The notes under the pieces: generated by a model
Seen by the model: the letters and a program-made list of their open reading frames with translations, nothing else
What the model was told of the DNA's origin: nothing
Databases searched by the model: none
Made by a program: the position numbers and the translations under genes
Origin: Kaistia defluvii
GTDB lineage: Bacteria; Pseudomonadota; Alphaproteobacteria; Rhizobiales; Kaistiaceae
DNA: 64,000 nucleotides
Assembly (NCBI RefSeq): GCF_026343955.1
Contig: NZ_JAPKNI010000003.1
Coordinates: forward strand, 124,001 to 188,000
Direction of reading: 5' to 3'
Shown: positions 8,883-18,481 of the stretch, piece by piece
Numbering within the stretch: position 1 is the stretch's first letter
Layout: the number at the start of each line of letters is the position of its first letter

Positions 8883-9932
8883 ATGAGCGACGGCAGCGAC
8901 AACGTGATTCAGCCCGCCCGCAGGCGGCCTGTGACGTTGCGCGACGTCGCCGAGACGGCCGGCGTCAGCGTCGCCACCGCCTCCAAGGCGCTGAATGACC
9001 AGGGCCGCATGACCGTCGAGACGCGGACCCGCATCCGCAGCGTGGCGCTGCAGCTCGGCTTCCGCCCCAACGGCCTTGCCCAGAGCCTGCTGCGCCGGCG
9101 CAGCTTCACCGTCGGCCTGCTCACCAACGACACCTATGGCCGCTTCTCTCTGCCGGTGATGGCCGGTGTTTCCGAAGCGCTGCTCGACAATGGCGTCTCG
9201 GTCTTCCTGTGCAATGTCGAGGACGACCCGCGCCTCGGCCAGATGCATGTCGACGCCATGCTTGAAAAGCGCGTCGACGGCATCATCGCCTCGGGCAAGC
9301 GGCTCGACCGCCACCTGCCGGTCGACCTGTCCAATCTCGGCATCCCGGTGATCTATGCCTTCACCGAACCCGACCCGAACTCCATCGCCTTTGTCTCCGA
9401 CGATGCCGGCGGGGCCCGCCTCGCCGTCGAGCATTTCGTGGCGCTGGGCCGCCGGCGTATCGTGCATGTCACGGGGCCGGAGACCTTCGAGGTCGTGCAC
9501 CAGCGCGCCGGCGCCTATCGGGCCGTCCTGGCCGAACGGGGCATGGCGCCGCCGCGCGTGCTGATGGGGCCCTGGTCGGAAGGCTGGGGCCACCAGGCGG
9601 TGGCGCAACTCTTCGACGCAGCGGGCGAGAAGCCCGACGCCGTCTTCTGCGGCAACGACCAGATCGCGCGCGGCGTCGTCGATGCGCTGCGCGAGCGCGG
9701 ACTGCGCGTGCCCGACGATGTCGGCGTCATCGGCTTCGACAATTGGGAGATTGTCGCCGCGGCCACGCGCCCGCCGCTCACCACGGTCGACATGAATCTG
9801 ACGGCGCTCGGCCGCGAGGCCGGCCTCACCTTGCTTTCGCTCGTCGACGGAAAGCCCGTCGAGCCGGGCATCCGAAAACTGCCGTGCCGGTTGGTGGTGC
9901 GTCAGTCATGCGGTCGTCCGCCGGGCGACTAG
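8883..9932 (+). CDS. LacI-family transcriptional regulator of the sugar operon
   Basis: This 349-residue protein has the LacI layout: helix-turn-helix near residues 16-40 (V-T-L-R-D-V-A-E-T-A-G-V-S-V-A-T-A-S-K-A-L), the hinge around F-R-P-N-G-L-A-Q-S-L, and a two-lobe ligand-binding domain to the end. I chose the ATG at 8883 because it leaves a normal short N-terminus. The next gene downstream (58 bases away) starts a sugar importer and glycosidase operon, its likely target together with itself, through the two operators upstream. The inducer is unknown but the GH127 enzyme points to an arabinose-containing compound. Confidence 0.88.
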   Translation: MSDGSDNVIQPARRRPVTLRDVAETAGVSVATASKALNDQGRMTVETRTRIRSVALQLGFRPNGLAQSLLRRRSFTVGLLTNDTYGRFSLPVMAGVSEALLDNGVSVFLCNVEDDPRLGQMHVDAMLEKRVDGIIASGKRLDRHLPVDLSNLGIPVIYAFTEPDPNSIAFVSDDAGGARLAVEHFVALGRRRIVHVTGPETFEVVHQRAGAYRAVLAERGMAPPRVLMGPWSEGWGHQAVAQLFDAAGEKPDAVFCGNDQIARGVVDALRERGLRVPDDVGVIGFDNWEIVAAATRPPLTTVDMNLTALGREAGLTLLSLVDGKPVEPGIRKLPCRLVVRQSCGRPPGD

Positions 9933-9989
9933 GGTTACCTGTCACGGTCCCGGGAGGAGCCTGGATCGGACATACAGGGAGGGAAGACC

Positions 9990-11237
9990 ATGAAAAGACT
10001 GACAAGCCTGCTGGCGGCAACCGCCACGCTGCTTTCGATGACGGCGCTCGCCTCGGCGGCCGAAACCGCCAATATCTGGGTCCGTGCCGACGGCTCCAAT
10101 TTCATGCCGCAGATCGTCGAGGCCTTCAACAAGAGCCACGAGAACCAGATCAAGCTCGACATCATCCCCAACGCCGAACTGGTCCAGAAATACGCGACCT
10201 CGGCGGCGGGCGGCACCGCGCCGGACGGCCTTTCGCTCGACCTGATCTACACGCCGGCCTTCGCCGCCGCCGGCCAGCTCGAGGACATCACCGACTGGGC
10301 GAAATCACTGCCCTATTTCAAGGATCTGTCACCGGCGCATGTGAAGACCGGCACCTACAAGGACAGGATCTACGGACTGCCCTTCTCGGCCGACAGCTCC
10401 GTGCTGATCTGGAACAAGAAGCTGTTCAAGCAGGCCGGCCTCGATCCCGATAAGGGTCCGACCAACTTCGCCGAGATCGCGGCGGATGCCGAGAAGGTCG
10501 CCGGGCTCGGCGGCGACATCAAGGGCTTCTACTTCTCCGGCGCCTGCGGCGGCTGCAACATCTTCACCTTCACCCCGCTGATCTGGGCTTCGGGCGGCGA
10601 CATCCTGAGCGAGGATGGCTCGAAGGCGACGCTCGACACGCCGCAGATGCGCGACGCCATCGCGCTCTATCGCGGCATGGTCGACAAGGGCCTGGTCCCC
10701 GAAGGCGCCAAGACCGATAGCGGCGCCAACTTCTTCGCCGCCTTCGCCGCGGGCAATATCGGCATCGCGCCGTCCGGCGCCTTTGCCATCGGCGCGCTCA
10801 ACACCCAGTACAAGGACATCGACTACGGCGTGACCTTCCTGCCAGGCAAGGACGGCGGCTCGTCGTCCTTCGCCGGCGGTGACAATTTCGTCGTCACCAA
10901 GGGCACTCCGAAGCTGGCCGTGCTGAAGGAATTCCTTGATTACGCCTATTCGCTCGAGGGCCAGACGCTGCTCGCCAGCCGCGGCAGCCTTCCCGTCCGT
11001 GGCGACCTCGCCAAGGAAGCGCTGAAGGATCTAGATCCGCGCTACCAGGTCGCGGCCGAGGCGATGGCCAAGGGCCGGACCCCGTACAGCGTCGTCTTCA
11101 ACGACATCATCAACAGCGCCAACGGCCCCTGGGCCCAGATGGTCAACGAAGTGTTCTTCGGCGACGACGTCGATGGCGCGCTCGCCAATGCGCAGGAAAC
11201 GATGCAGGGCATCATCGACGCCGGCACCGGCCAGTAA
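9990..11237 (+). CDS. Sugar ABC importer, periplasmic solute-binding protein
   Basis: This 415-residue protein has a Sec signal peptide cleaved near A-S-A-A-E (about residue 23) and the family 1 solute-binding fold of carbohydrate importers (N-I-W-V-R-A-D-G-S... F-N-K-S-H, and later G-L-P-F-S-A-D-S-S-V-L-I-W-N-K-K-L-F). It delivers a sugar or short oligosaccharide to the two permeases encoded next. A strong ribosome site, GGGAGGGAAG, precedes the ATG. It is first in the operon, as usual for the binding protein, and is followed by a stable hairpin that could protect its mRNA. Confidence 0.88.
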   Translation: MKRLTSLLAATATLLSMTALASAAETANIWVRADGSNFMPQIVEAFNKSHENQIKLDIIPNAELVQKYATSAAGGTAPDGLSLDLIYTPAFAAAGQLEDITDWAKSLPYFKDLSPAHVKTGTYKDRIYGLPFSADSSVLIWNKKLFKQAGLDPDKGPTNFAEIAADAEKVAGLGGDIKGFYFSGACGGCNIFTFTPLIWASGGDILSEDGSKATLDTPQMRDAIALYRGMVDKGLVPEGAKTDSGANFFAAFAAGNIGIAPSGAFAIGALNTQYKDIDYGVTFLPGKDGGSSSFAGGDNFVVTKGTPKLAVLKEFLDYAYSLEGQTLLASRGSLPVRGDLAKEALKDLDPRYQVAAEAMAKGRTPYSVVFNDIINSANGPWAQMVNEVFFGDDVDGALANAQETMQGIIDAGTGQ

Positions 11238-11249
11238 GGCCACTCGATC

Positions 11250-11275
11250 GGCGGGGGCGCGGTTGCGCCTCCGCC
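11250..11275 (+). other. Intercistronic hairpin after the solute-binding protein gene
   Basis: GGCGGGGGCGC (11250-11260) pairs with GCGCCTCCGCC (11265-11275) over 11 base pairs including one G-T, with a GGTT loop and no T-run. Hairpins at this place in ABC operons commonly shield the binding-protein mRNA from 3' decay, giving more binding protein than permease. Confidence 0.6.
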
Positions 11276-11307
11276 GTCCGCCAGCCTCGCTCGCGAAGGA
11301 AATATCC

Positions 11308-12240
11308 ATGTCCTCGATCACGGCCAAGGCGGGCGCCATGCCCTCCCAGCCCGTCCGCCGACGCGCGAAAGTCGACCGCAGCCACTGGGTCGGCCTCCTC
11401 TACATCGCCCCGGCCATCCTCCTGGTGACGGTGTTCTTCGTGATCCCGCTCGGCATGACCGCCTGGATGTCGCTGCACAACTGGCCGCTGATGGGCCAGC
11501 ACCGCTTCATCGGGCTCGACAACTACCTCGCGATCACCAAGGACACGCGCTTCTGGAACGCCCTCAAGTTCACGCTCTACTATACGGTGATCGTCACCAT
11601 CGCGATCTTCGCGGTCGCCTTCCCACTGGCGCTCTTCGTCGAGAAGCCACGGCCGATGGCGAGCGTCTATCGCACGGCCTTCTTCATGCCCGTGGTCGTC
11701 GGCTTCGCCTCGGCCAGCCTGCTCTGGGCCTGGCTGCTCAATGTCGATAGCGGCCTGTTCAGCCCGGCGGCGCAGCAACTCGGCCTGACGGAAAAGAAGT
11801 TCAACCTGATCGCCACCTTCAACCCGGCCTTCTGGTCGATCATCGTCATGGTGGTGTGGAAGGTGGCCGGCTTCACCATGGTCATCCTGATGACCGGATT
11901 GCAGTCGATCCCGACCGAATTGCAGGAAGCCGCCAAGATCGACGGCGCCAATGCCTGGCAGCGCTTCCGCACCATCACCCTGCCGCTGATGCGCCGGACC
12001 GTGGCGCTTGCGCTGATCCTTTCGGTCGCCGGCTCGATCCTCGCCTTCGACCAGTTCTACATCCTGCTGCGCGGCGGCCCGCGCAATTCGACGATCACGG
12101 CGGTGTACTGGATTTTCAACCAGTCCTTCGTCTCGTTCAAACTCGGCTATGGCGCGGCGCTGTCCATGGTGCTGCTGGTCATCCTCGTCGTGCTGAGCCT
12201 GATCCAGCTCCGGCTGCTGCGTAACCCGGAGGGCACATGA
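11308..12240 (+). CDS. Sugar ABC importer permease (MalF/UgpA type)
   Basis: This protein of about 310 residues has six transmembrane helices and the cytoplasmic E-A-A loop motif near residue 210 (E-L-Q-E-A-A-K-I-D-G-A-N-A-W-Q-R-F), where the ATPase docks. It is the MalF-like partner of the next gene. I chose the ATG at 11308, which gives a short basic N-terminus before the first helix. Its stop overlaps the start of the second permease by four bases. Confidence 0.88.
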   Translation: MSSITAKAGAMPSQPVRRRAKVDRSHWVGLLYIAPAILLVTVFFVIPLGMTAWMSLHNWPLMGQHRFIGLDNYLAITKDTRFWNALKFTLYYTVIVTIAIFAVAFPLALFVEKPRPMASVYRTAFFMPVVVGFASASLLWAWLLNVDSGLFSPAAQQLGLTEKKFNLIATFNPAFWSIIVMVVWKVAGFTMVILMTGLQSIPTELQEAAKIDGANAWQRFRTITLPLMRRTVALALILSVAGSILAFDQFYILLRGGPRNSTITAVYWIFNQSFVSFKLGYGAALSMVLLVILVVLSLIQLRLLRNPEGT

Positions 12241-13118
12241 TGGCCAAGGCATCTTCCATGGCGAAGACCAAGCACGGCGAGGGCGGCCTTTCCGCCCGCC
12301 TCGTCGGCGAGCACGGCATCGGCCTGTTCCTCTCGATCCTGTTCATCGCGCCGATCGCCTGGGCGATCCTGTCGACCTTCAAGCCGCCGGCCGAGGCGCG
12401 GCTGCCACCGATCCCGCCCTGGCCGACCACCGGCTTCTCGCTCGAAAATTATGTGACGCTCGACAGCTTCGGCGCCGGGCTCTGGCACTCGGCCCAGAAC
12501 AGCATCTTCGTCGCCGGTTCCAGCGTCGTGCTGACGGCGGTGATCAGCCTGCTGGCCGGCTATGGCTTCTCGCGCTTCCGCTTCCCGTTCAAGAACCTGT
12601 TCTTCATCCTGATCCTGTCGACGATCATGATCCCGTTCCAGTCGATCCTGACGCCGATCTTCCTGATCCTCTCCTGGCTCGGGCTGCAGAACACGCTGAC
12701 CGGGCTCATCCTCGTCTATGTGACACTGCAGATGCCGTTCTCGATCTTCATGATGCGCAACGCCTTCGACGCGGTGCCGAAGGAGATCGAGGAGGCCGCC
12801 CGCATCGACGGCGCCACCAATTTCGCGCTGCTGACCAAGGTGATGTTGCCGCTGGTCTGGCCCGGCGTGGTGACGGTGGGGCTCTTCGCCTTCCTCAACA
12901 CCTGGAACGAGTTCCTCGCCGCCCTCGTGCTGATGACCGACCAGGGCAAGTTCACCCTGCCGATCATGATGACCGCCGTGCAGTCCGGCCGCTTCGGCGC
13001 CGTCGACTGGGGCGCCGTGCAGGCGGGCGTCACCGTGATGATGATCCCCTGCCTGATCCTCTTCCTGCTGCTGCAGCGCTACTACATCCGCGGCCTGACG
13101 GCCGGCGCGGTGAAGTAG
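12237..13118 (+). CDS. Sugar ABC importer permease (MalG/UgpE type)
   Basis: This 293-residue protein has six transmembrane segments and the conserved loop E-I-E-E-A-A-R-I-D-G-A-T near residue 185, as in MalG-type permeases. It is translationally coupled to the preceding permease (ATGA overlap). No ATP-binding subunit is encoded in the operon, so the importer must borrow a shared MsmK/UgpC-type ATPase from elsewhere in the genome, which is common for this transporter group. Confidence 0.88.
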   Translation: MMAKASSMAKTKHGEGGLSARLVGEHGIGLFLSILFIAPIAWAILSTFKPPAEARLPPIPPWPTTGFSLENYVTLDSFGAGLWHSAQNSIFVAGSSVVLTAVISLLAGYGFSRFRFPFKNLFFILILSTIMIPFQSILTPIFLILSWLGLQNTLTGLILVYVTLQMPFSIFMMRNAFDAVPKEIEEAARIDGATNFALLTKVMLPLVWPGVVTVGLFAFLNTWNEFLAALVLMTDQGKFTLPIMMTAVQSGRFGAVDWGAVQAGVTVMMIPCLILFLLLQRYYIRGLTAGAVK

Positions 13119-13157
13119 CCCCCCCGAACTCAAGCTTCCAATGAACAGGAGTCTTCC

Positions 13158-15095
13158 ATGAGTGCCCTGCCATCCGCCGCCCACGACGTGCCGCGCGCCC
13201 GTTTTCGTCCGCCCGCAGTTCCCCAGGTCGAAGTCCGCGGCTTCTGGGGCGCGCGCGTCGACGCCGTCGCCGACAAGACCGCCGACATCCTCTACCAGCG
13301 CTGCGTCGAGGCGGGCATGCTCGACCAGATCGACCCGGACCGGCCGGTGCCGGCGCTGCGTATCCCGTTCCACCCGAACGGCACAGTGACGATGCAGATG
13401 TTCTGGGATTCCGATCTCGGCAAGACGATCGAGACGGCGGCCTATTGCGTCTATCGCAAGCCCAATCCCGCGCTCGAGGCCAAGATCGACGCGGTGATCG
13501 ACATGTTCGAAAAGCTGCAGCAGGAAGACGGCTACCTGTCGAGCTGGTACCAGCGCATGGAGCCCGGCAAGCGCTGGACCAATCTGCGCGACTGCCACGA
13601 ACTCTATTGCGCCGGCCATCTGATCGAGGGCGCCGTCGCCTATTACCAGGCGACCGGCAAGCGCAAGCTGCTCGACGTCATGTCGCGCTATGCCGACCAT
13701 ATCGGCACCGTGTTCGGCCCCAATCCAGGCCAGAGGAAGGGCTATTGCGGCCATGAGGAGCTGGAGCTGGCGCTGGTCAAGCTCGCCCGCGTCACCGGCA
13801 ACCACAAATACATGGATCTCGCCAAGTACATGGTCGACCAGCGCGGCCAGCAGCCGCACTATTTCGACGAAGAGGCGAAGGCGCGGGGCGCCGATCCGTC
13901 CGAGTATCACTTCAAGAACTACGAGTACAACCAGGCGCACAAGCCGGTGCGCGAGCAGGACAAGGTCGTCGGCCACGCCGTCCGCGCCATGTATCTCTAT
14001 GCCGGCATGGCCGATGTCGCGACGGAATATGGCGATGACGACCTGCGCAAGGCGCTCGATCGGCTCTGGGACGATTTGAACTCGAAGCGGCTCTATGTCA
14101 CCGGCGGCCTCGGCCCGTCGGCCGATAATGAGGGCTTCACCTCGGACTACGACCTGCCGAACGAGACGGCTTATGCCGAGACCTGCGCCGCCGTGGGCCT
14201 CGCCTTCTGGGCCAACCGCATGCTAGGCATGGGCCCGAACACGCGCTATGCCGACGCCATGGAACTGGCGCTCTACAACGGCTCGATCTCCGGCCTGTCG
14301 CTCGACGGTTCGCTGTTCTTCTACGAGAACCCGCTCGAGAGCCGCGGCGGCCACAATCGCTGGAAGTGGCACCGCTGCCCGTGCTGCCCGCCGAATATCG
14401 GCCGCATGGTCGCATCGATCGGCACCTACATGTACGGCCAGGCCGAGGGCGAAGTCGCCGTTCACCTCTATTGCGACTCGACCGCGACACTCGACATCGG
14501 CAGTGCCGAGGTCAAGCTGACCCAGAACACCCGCTATCCCTGGGACGGCGCGATCGGCATCACCGTCGATGTCGACAAGCCGACCCGTTTCGCGCTCAAC
14601 CTGCGGATCCCGGCCTGGTGCCGCAAGGCGACGCTTTCGGTCAATGGCGCGCCGATCGATCTCAAGGGAGTGACCGAGGACGGCTATGCGCGGATCGAGC
14701 GCGAGTGGAAGGCCGGCGACGCCGTCCAGCTCGATCTCGACCTCACCGTCGAGCAACTGCATGCCCATCCGGAGGTCCGCCAGGACGTCGGACGCGTCAC
14801 GCTGAAGCGCGGGCCGCTGGTCTATTGCCTGGAAGGCATCGACAACCCGCTGTCGCTGAACCGCATCCGCGTTCCCGCCGCATCGAGCTTCACGGCCAAT
14901 TTCGAGCCGGGCCTGCTCGAAGGCGTCGTGACGCTGGCGGCCGAGGCGGAAGCGGATGCCACGGGCGACTGGAACGGCGATCTCTACCGGATCGCCCCGC
15001 CCCAGACCGAGACCGTGCCGATCAAGGCCGTTCCCTACTATGCCTGGGACAATCGCGAACCCGGCGAAATGCTGGTCTGGCTGCGCGGCGGCTAG
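13158..15095 (+). CDS. Glycoside hydrolase family 127 beta-L-arabinofuranosidase
   Basis: This 645-residue protein matches GH127: an (alpha/alpha)6 barrel over roughly residues 30-440 followed by beta domains. The metal/catalytic residues of the family are recognisable: Glu341 and Cys343 in A-Y-A-E-T-C, and Cys409-Cys410 in H-R-C-P-C-C-P-P-N. In characterised members a Zn-bound Cys acts as nucleophile and releases L-arabinofuranose from beta-linked arabinosides such as those of plant hydroxyproline-rich glycoproteins. No signal peptide is seen, so it should act in the cytoplasm on imported oligosaccharides. It closes the LacI-controlled operon. Confidence 0.87.
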   Translation: MSALPSAAHDVPRARFRPPAVPQVEVRGFWGARVDAVADKTADILYQRCVEAGMLDQIDPDRPVPALRIPFHPNGTVTMQMFWDSDLGKTIETAAYCVYRKPNPALEAKIDAVIDMFEKLQQEDGYLSSWYQRMEPGKRWTNLRDCHELYCAGHLIEGAVAYYQATGKRKLLDVMSRYADHIGTVFGPNPGQRKGYCGHEELELALVKLARVTGNHKYMDLAKYMVDQRGQQPHYFDEEAKARGADPSEYHFKNYEYNQAHKPVREQDKVVGHAVRAMYLYAGMADVATEYGDDDLRKALDRLWDDLNSKRLYVTGGLGPSADNEGFTSDYDLPNETAYAETCAAVGLAFWANRMLGMGPNTRYADAMELALYNGSISGLSLDGSLFFYENPLESRGGHNRWKWHRCPCCPPNIGRMVASIGTYMYGQAEGEVAVHLYCDSTATLDIGSAEVKLTQNTRYPWDGAIGITVDVDKPTRFALNLRIPAWCRKATLSVNGAPIDLKGVTEDGYARIEREWKAGDAVQLDLDLTVEQLHAHPEVRQDVGRVTLKRGPLVYCLEGIDNPLSLNRIRVPAASSFTANFEPGLLEGVVTLAAEAEADATGDWNGDLYRIAPPQTETVPIKAVPYYAWDNREPGEMLVWLRGG

Positions 15096-15256
15096 TTCGA
15101 CCGGCCCGAACCGGACCGACAAAGGTAGGGCGTCGCGACCGCAAGGTCGTGGCGCTCTTCTCGTTGGGGGAGAGACAGGAATATCCTCGCCAGCCGAATT
15201 GCCAGACGCTGCGCAAACCCGCATCAAAGATGCGACGAGGCGGGCGAGAGCGATCG

Positions 15257-15544
15257 ATGCTGGAAGAGGTGGACTTCACCGGCCGATGGGAGATCTTCCG
15301 CGATCAGCCGGGGAACGGCTGGATCGACTGGCCCGGCGGCCCGGCCCCCTTCGACAGCGGCACGGTCGACGTCCGGTTGCGCTCGGGCCGCCTGATTCTC
15401 TATCGCAGCCCCATCGGGATTGGCGGCCGACCGACGCCGGGCGGTGGCTGGCTTCATACCGGCGAGCGGACGGATATCGTCGCCTATCGCCGCCACTTAG
15501 AACCGACACGGCTTGGAACGGAAGACGACGTCCTGCCGTTCTAG
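15257..15544 (+). CDS. Small hypothetical protein, D-W-P-G-G-P motif
   Basis: This 95-residue protein is acidic to neutral, has no signal peptide or membrane segment, and is marked by G-W-I-D-W-P-G-G-P-A-P-F near residue 22 and a Gly/Pro-rich middle. I do not recognise the family. The ATG was chosen because codon usage from there fits a coding frame, while the longer open frame upstream is an antisense-type shadow of the GH127 gene. It lies 160 bases behind the sugar operon and could be part of it or independent. Confidence 0.5.
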   Translation: MLEEVDFTGRWEIFRDQPGNGWIDWPGGPAPFDSGTVDVRLRSGRLILYRSPIGIGGRPTPGGGWLHTGERTDIVAYRRHLEPTRLGTEDDVLPF

Positions 15545-15629
15545 CTGACGACCGCCGCACCGGCTCTGGCGCGGCAGGCGTTCTTGTCTATGCTCGGCGA
15601 AACTTTGCGTCGCACAGGGGTTATCAGCG

Positions 15630-15911
15630 GTGTTCTTTCTCGTTCGTATGGCGGTGTTCTACTGCGTGATCGGCGTCGCCATCCTGCTTGTGCAGCTCAG
15701 CTTCACCACCTGCGAACGGCCACTCGTGCTGGATGACGGCACCAGTGCGACGCATGGCCCGATCGAACTCGGCCGCATCGGCAAGGACAGCGACTACACC
15801 AAGCAGCTCGCCAAGGACGTGGTGTTCTGGGGCCCCCGCGCCTTCGACTTCGTGATCAAGGGCGACGTGTCGGTGAAGAACTTCCTGTTCGCCACCGACT
15901 GCAAGCGCTGA
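15630..15911 (+). CDS. Small hypothetical membrane-anchored protein
   Basis: This 93-residue protein starts with one hydrophobic segment (residues 3-23) and continues with a polar tail containing T-T-C-E-R-P-L-V-L-D-D-G and ending in A-T-D-C-K-R, with two Cys that could form a disulfide. It is probably anchored in the inner membrane or secreted. The GTG start is preceded by AGGGG at a normal distance. It converges on the L,D-transpeptidase gene. No known function. Confidence 0.55.
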   Translation: MFFLVRMAVFYCVIGVAILLVQLSFTTCERPLVLDDGTSATHGPIELGRIGKDSDYTKQLAKDVVFWGPRAFDFVIKGDVSVKNFLFATDCKR

Positions 15912-15930
15912 GGCGCGGCCGGCTCCCGCT

Positions 15931-16665
15931 TCAGATCACGACCAGCGACGTCTTCGACGGCACCCGGTCGTAGAGATCGATGACGTCCTGGTTGAACATC
16001 CGCACGCAGCCGGAAGACGCCGACTTGCCGATCGTGCGCCATTCCGGCGAACCATGGATACGGTAAAGCGTATCGGCGCCGTCCTTGTAGATGTAGAGGG
16101 CGCGGGCGCCGAGCGGGTTCTGCAACCCGGGCGGCATGCCGGTGCGCCATTTCTCCAGCTCGGGCTTGCGGCCGATCATGGCGGAGGGCGGAGTCCAGGT
16201 CGGCCATTTCCGCTTCCACTGCACGACCGCGCGGCCTTTCCAGGAATAGCCCTGGCGGCCGAGGCCCACGCCGTAGCGCATCGCCTTGCCGTCCTTCAGC
16301 ACGAGATAGAGGTGCTTTTCCTTGGTGTTGACCACGAGGGTGCCGGGCGCCTCGCCGGTCGGATCGTCGACCAGTTGGCGCAGATATTTGGGATCCACGG
16401 CGTCGTGGCGAATGGCCGGCAGCTTGAAGTCGCCATCGGTGACGGCCGCATACATCCGCGCATAGTCGCTGCCACCGGAAACCGGCTCGGCGGCGGCAGC
16501 GACCGGCTCGGCCGCCGCCGGGGCGGAAGACAGCCCCGGCGCCAACGGCGCGAGGCTCGTCTCCACGCCGGCCTGCTTCGGCACTTGCGCGCAGGCGGCA
16601 AGCGCCGAAATGCCGACAAGGGACATGCCGGTCAGGAACGACCGGCGCGATAGAACGGAAGACAC
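15931..16665 (-). CDS. L,D-transpeptidase (YkuD domain) lipoprotein
   Basis: This 244-residue protein has an N-terminus with S-R-R-S-F-L (twin-arginine-like) and lipobox L-A-A-C (Cys 25), so it is likely an exported lipoprotein. The C-terminal half is a YkuD domain with the catalytic motif I-H-G-S... S-S-G-C-V-R-M near residue 225. Such enzymes make 3-3 peptidoglycan cross-links or attach proteins to peptidoglycan. A variable linker rich in Ala and Glu lies between lipobox and domain. It stands alone, 135 bases downstream of bioD on the same strand. Confidence 0.88.
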   Translation of the reverse strand: MSSVLSRRSFLTGMSLVGISALAACAQVPKQAGVETSLAPLAPGLSSAPAAAEPVAAAAEPVSGGSDYARMYAAVTDGDFKLPAIRHDAVDPKYLRQLVDDPTGEAPGTLVVNTKEKHLYLVLKDGKAMRYGVGLGRQGYSWKGRAVVQWKRKWPTWTPPSAMIGRKPELEKWRTGMPPGLQNPLGARALYIYKDGADTLYRIHGSPEWRTIGKSASSGCVRMFNQDVIDLYDRVPSKTSLVVI

Positions 16666-16799
16666 GGGAACGGAAACCTTGGAAATGGACGGGAGCGGTC
16701 AGGCGCAGCGCACGGACCTTGGCCCGCCTCCTACCAGAGGGAATGCGGCGCGTATGTGATGGCGGCCCGCAACGCAGCCATGCAGGGGCGCATCGGCAG

Positions 16800-17468
16800 C
16801 TACAGTTGCGGAAACATCACACTTCCGTCCCCGCCCGGTGCCACGTCGAAGCTCGCGCCAAAGCCCTGGCGGAACGATCGGCGCAGCGACTCGGCCGACA
16901 GCTGCGGAAGCCGGGGCAGCCGGCCGAGGATACGGACGCAACCGATCCCGGCGATCGCCTGCTCCGTCTCGGGCTCGGCCTCGCCAACGAACGCGACGCC
17001 GAGAAGCGGAACGGCGCGATGGCGAAGCGCCTCCAGCGACAGCAGCGTGTGATTGATCGTGCCAAGCGACGTTCGGGCGCACAGCACGACCGGCAAGCGC
17101 CAGCGCGCAAAGACGTCGGCGAAGGTCTCCGTCGGGGTCAGGGGCACCAGGACGCCGCCCGCGCCTTCGATGACGAGCGGCCGGGGCGTCGCCGGCGGCC
17201 TTAAGGCAGCAGGCACGATCGAGATGCCTTCGCTCGCCGCGGCATGGTGCGGCGAAGCTGGCAGTTGCAGCCGGAACGCCTCGGCATGGATGCGATCGGC
17301 GCCCGCCTCGGCGAGACGGGCGACCACGTCGCCATCCGTCTCGCCGTCGAGCCCCGCCTGCACCGGCTTCCAGTAATCCGCCGCCAGCAGCCCGACGAGA
17401 CCGGCCGAGAAGACCGTCTTGCCCACGCCGGTATCGGTGCCGGTGACGACGATGCGAGGCGGAGTCAA
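16800..17468 (-). CDS. bioD: Dethiobiotin synthetase
   Basis: This 222-residue protein has the P-loop G-T-D-T-G-V-G-K-T near its start and W-K-P-V-Q-A-G, both typical of BioD, which closes the ureido ring of dethiobiotin from 7,8-diaminononanoate, CO2 and ATP in the cytoplasm. The later [11 protein letters not shown] motif also fits. The ATG overlaps the bioB stop by four bases, so bioB and bioD are co-translated. bioF and bioA are not in this cluster. Confidence 0.92.
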   Translation of the reverse strand: MTPPRIVVTGTDTGVGKTVFSAGLVGLLAADYWKPVQAGLDGETDGDVVARLAEAGADRIHAEAFRLQLPASPHHAAASEGISIVPAALRPPATPRPLVIEGAGGVLVPLTPTETFADVFARWRLPVVLCARTSLGTINHTLLSLEALRHRAVPLLGVAFVGEAEPETEQAIAGIGCVRILGRLPRLPQLSAESLRRSFRQGFGASFDVAPGGDGSVMFPQL

Positions 17469-18481
17469 CCCGGGCGAGCCGGGACAACGGCAGCACGCAT
17501 GCCAAGCTTCGCCAGAAGCTCGGCATCCTGCTGGCGTTGCGGGTTGCCAGTGGTGAGCAGCATGTCACCGGTGAAGATCGAATTGGCCCCGGCAAGGAAA
17601 CAGAGCGCCTGGGTCTCAGCGCTCATGACATGACGTCCCGCCGACAGGCGCACGACGCTTTCCGGCATCAGGATGCGCGCCAGCGCCACCAGCCGGACGA
17701 AGTCGATCGGGTCGACCCGCTCGCCCGTGTCCATCACCGGCGTTCCCCGGATCTCGCTCCACATATTGATGGGAACGCTTTCTGGCGGCGGATCCAGATT
17801 GGCAAGAAGGACGAGCATGCCGATCCGGTCGGCAATCGTCTCGCCCATGCCGACGATGCCACCCGAGCAGACCCGGATGCCGCCCTGACGGACCAGGGAC
17901 AGCGTCTCGAGACGGTCTTCCATGGTCCGTGTGGTGATGATCTCGGGATAGAATTCGCGCGAGGTATCGATGTTGTGGTTGTAGAAATCGAGCCCGGCTT
18001 CGCGCAGCCGTCCGACCTGGTGCGGCGTCAGCATGCCGAGCGTCACGCAGGTCTCCAGCCCGAGGGCGCGGACGCCGCCGATCATCGCGCATACCTTGTC
18101 CATGTCGCGATCCTTGGGGCTCCGCCATGCCGCGCCCATGCAGAACCGGGTCGCGCCGCCCTCCTTTGCCCGCCGCGCCGCGGCGACGACGCGCTCGACT
18201 TCCATCAGCTTCGTCGCCGCGACGCCGGTGTCGTAGCGAGCACTTTGCGAGCAATAGCCGCAATCCTCCGGACATCCTCCGGTCTTGATGCTGAGCAGGC
18301 TTGCCTGCTCGATCTCGGCCGGATCGAAATGCTGGCGATGCAGGCTCTGGGCCCGAAACATCAGCTCCGGGAACGGCAAGGCGAAGAGCTCCGCCGCCGC
18401 CTCCGCCGTCCATGCCAGACAGGGCTTCTCCGCCAGCGTCGCAGGCGGGGAAACCGTCACGGTGCCGCCACTCCCGATCAT
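17465..18481 (-). CDS. bioB: Biotin synthase (radical SAM)
   Basis: This 338-residue protein carries the radical SAM cysteine motif C-P-E-D-C-G-Y-C near residue 53 and later S-A-G-R-H, both conserved in BioB. It inserts sulfur into dethiobiotin using two iron-sulfur clusters. The gene overlaps bioY upstream and bioD downstream by four bases each, forming a tight bioY-bioB-bioD operon expected to be repressed by BioR. Confidence 0.94.
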   Translation of the reverse strand: MIGSGGTVTVSPPATLAEKPCLAWTAEAAAELFALPFPELMFRAQSLHRQHFDPAEIEQASLLSIKTGGCPEDCGYCSQSARYDTGVAATKLMEVERVVAAARRAKEGGATRFCMGAAWRSPKDRDMDKVCAMIGGVRALGLETCVTLGMLTPHQVGRLREAGLDFYNHNIDTSREFYPEIITTRTMEDRLETLSLVRQGGIRVCSGGIVGMGETIADRIGMLVLLANLDPPPESVPINMWSEIRGTPVMDTGERVDPIDFVRLVALARILMPESVVRLSAGRHVMSAETQALCFLAGANSIFTGDMLLTTGNPQRQQDAELLAKLGMRAAVVPARPG

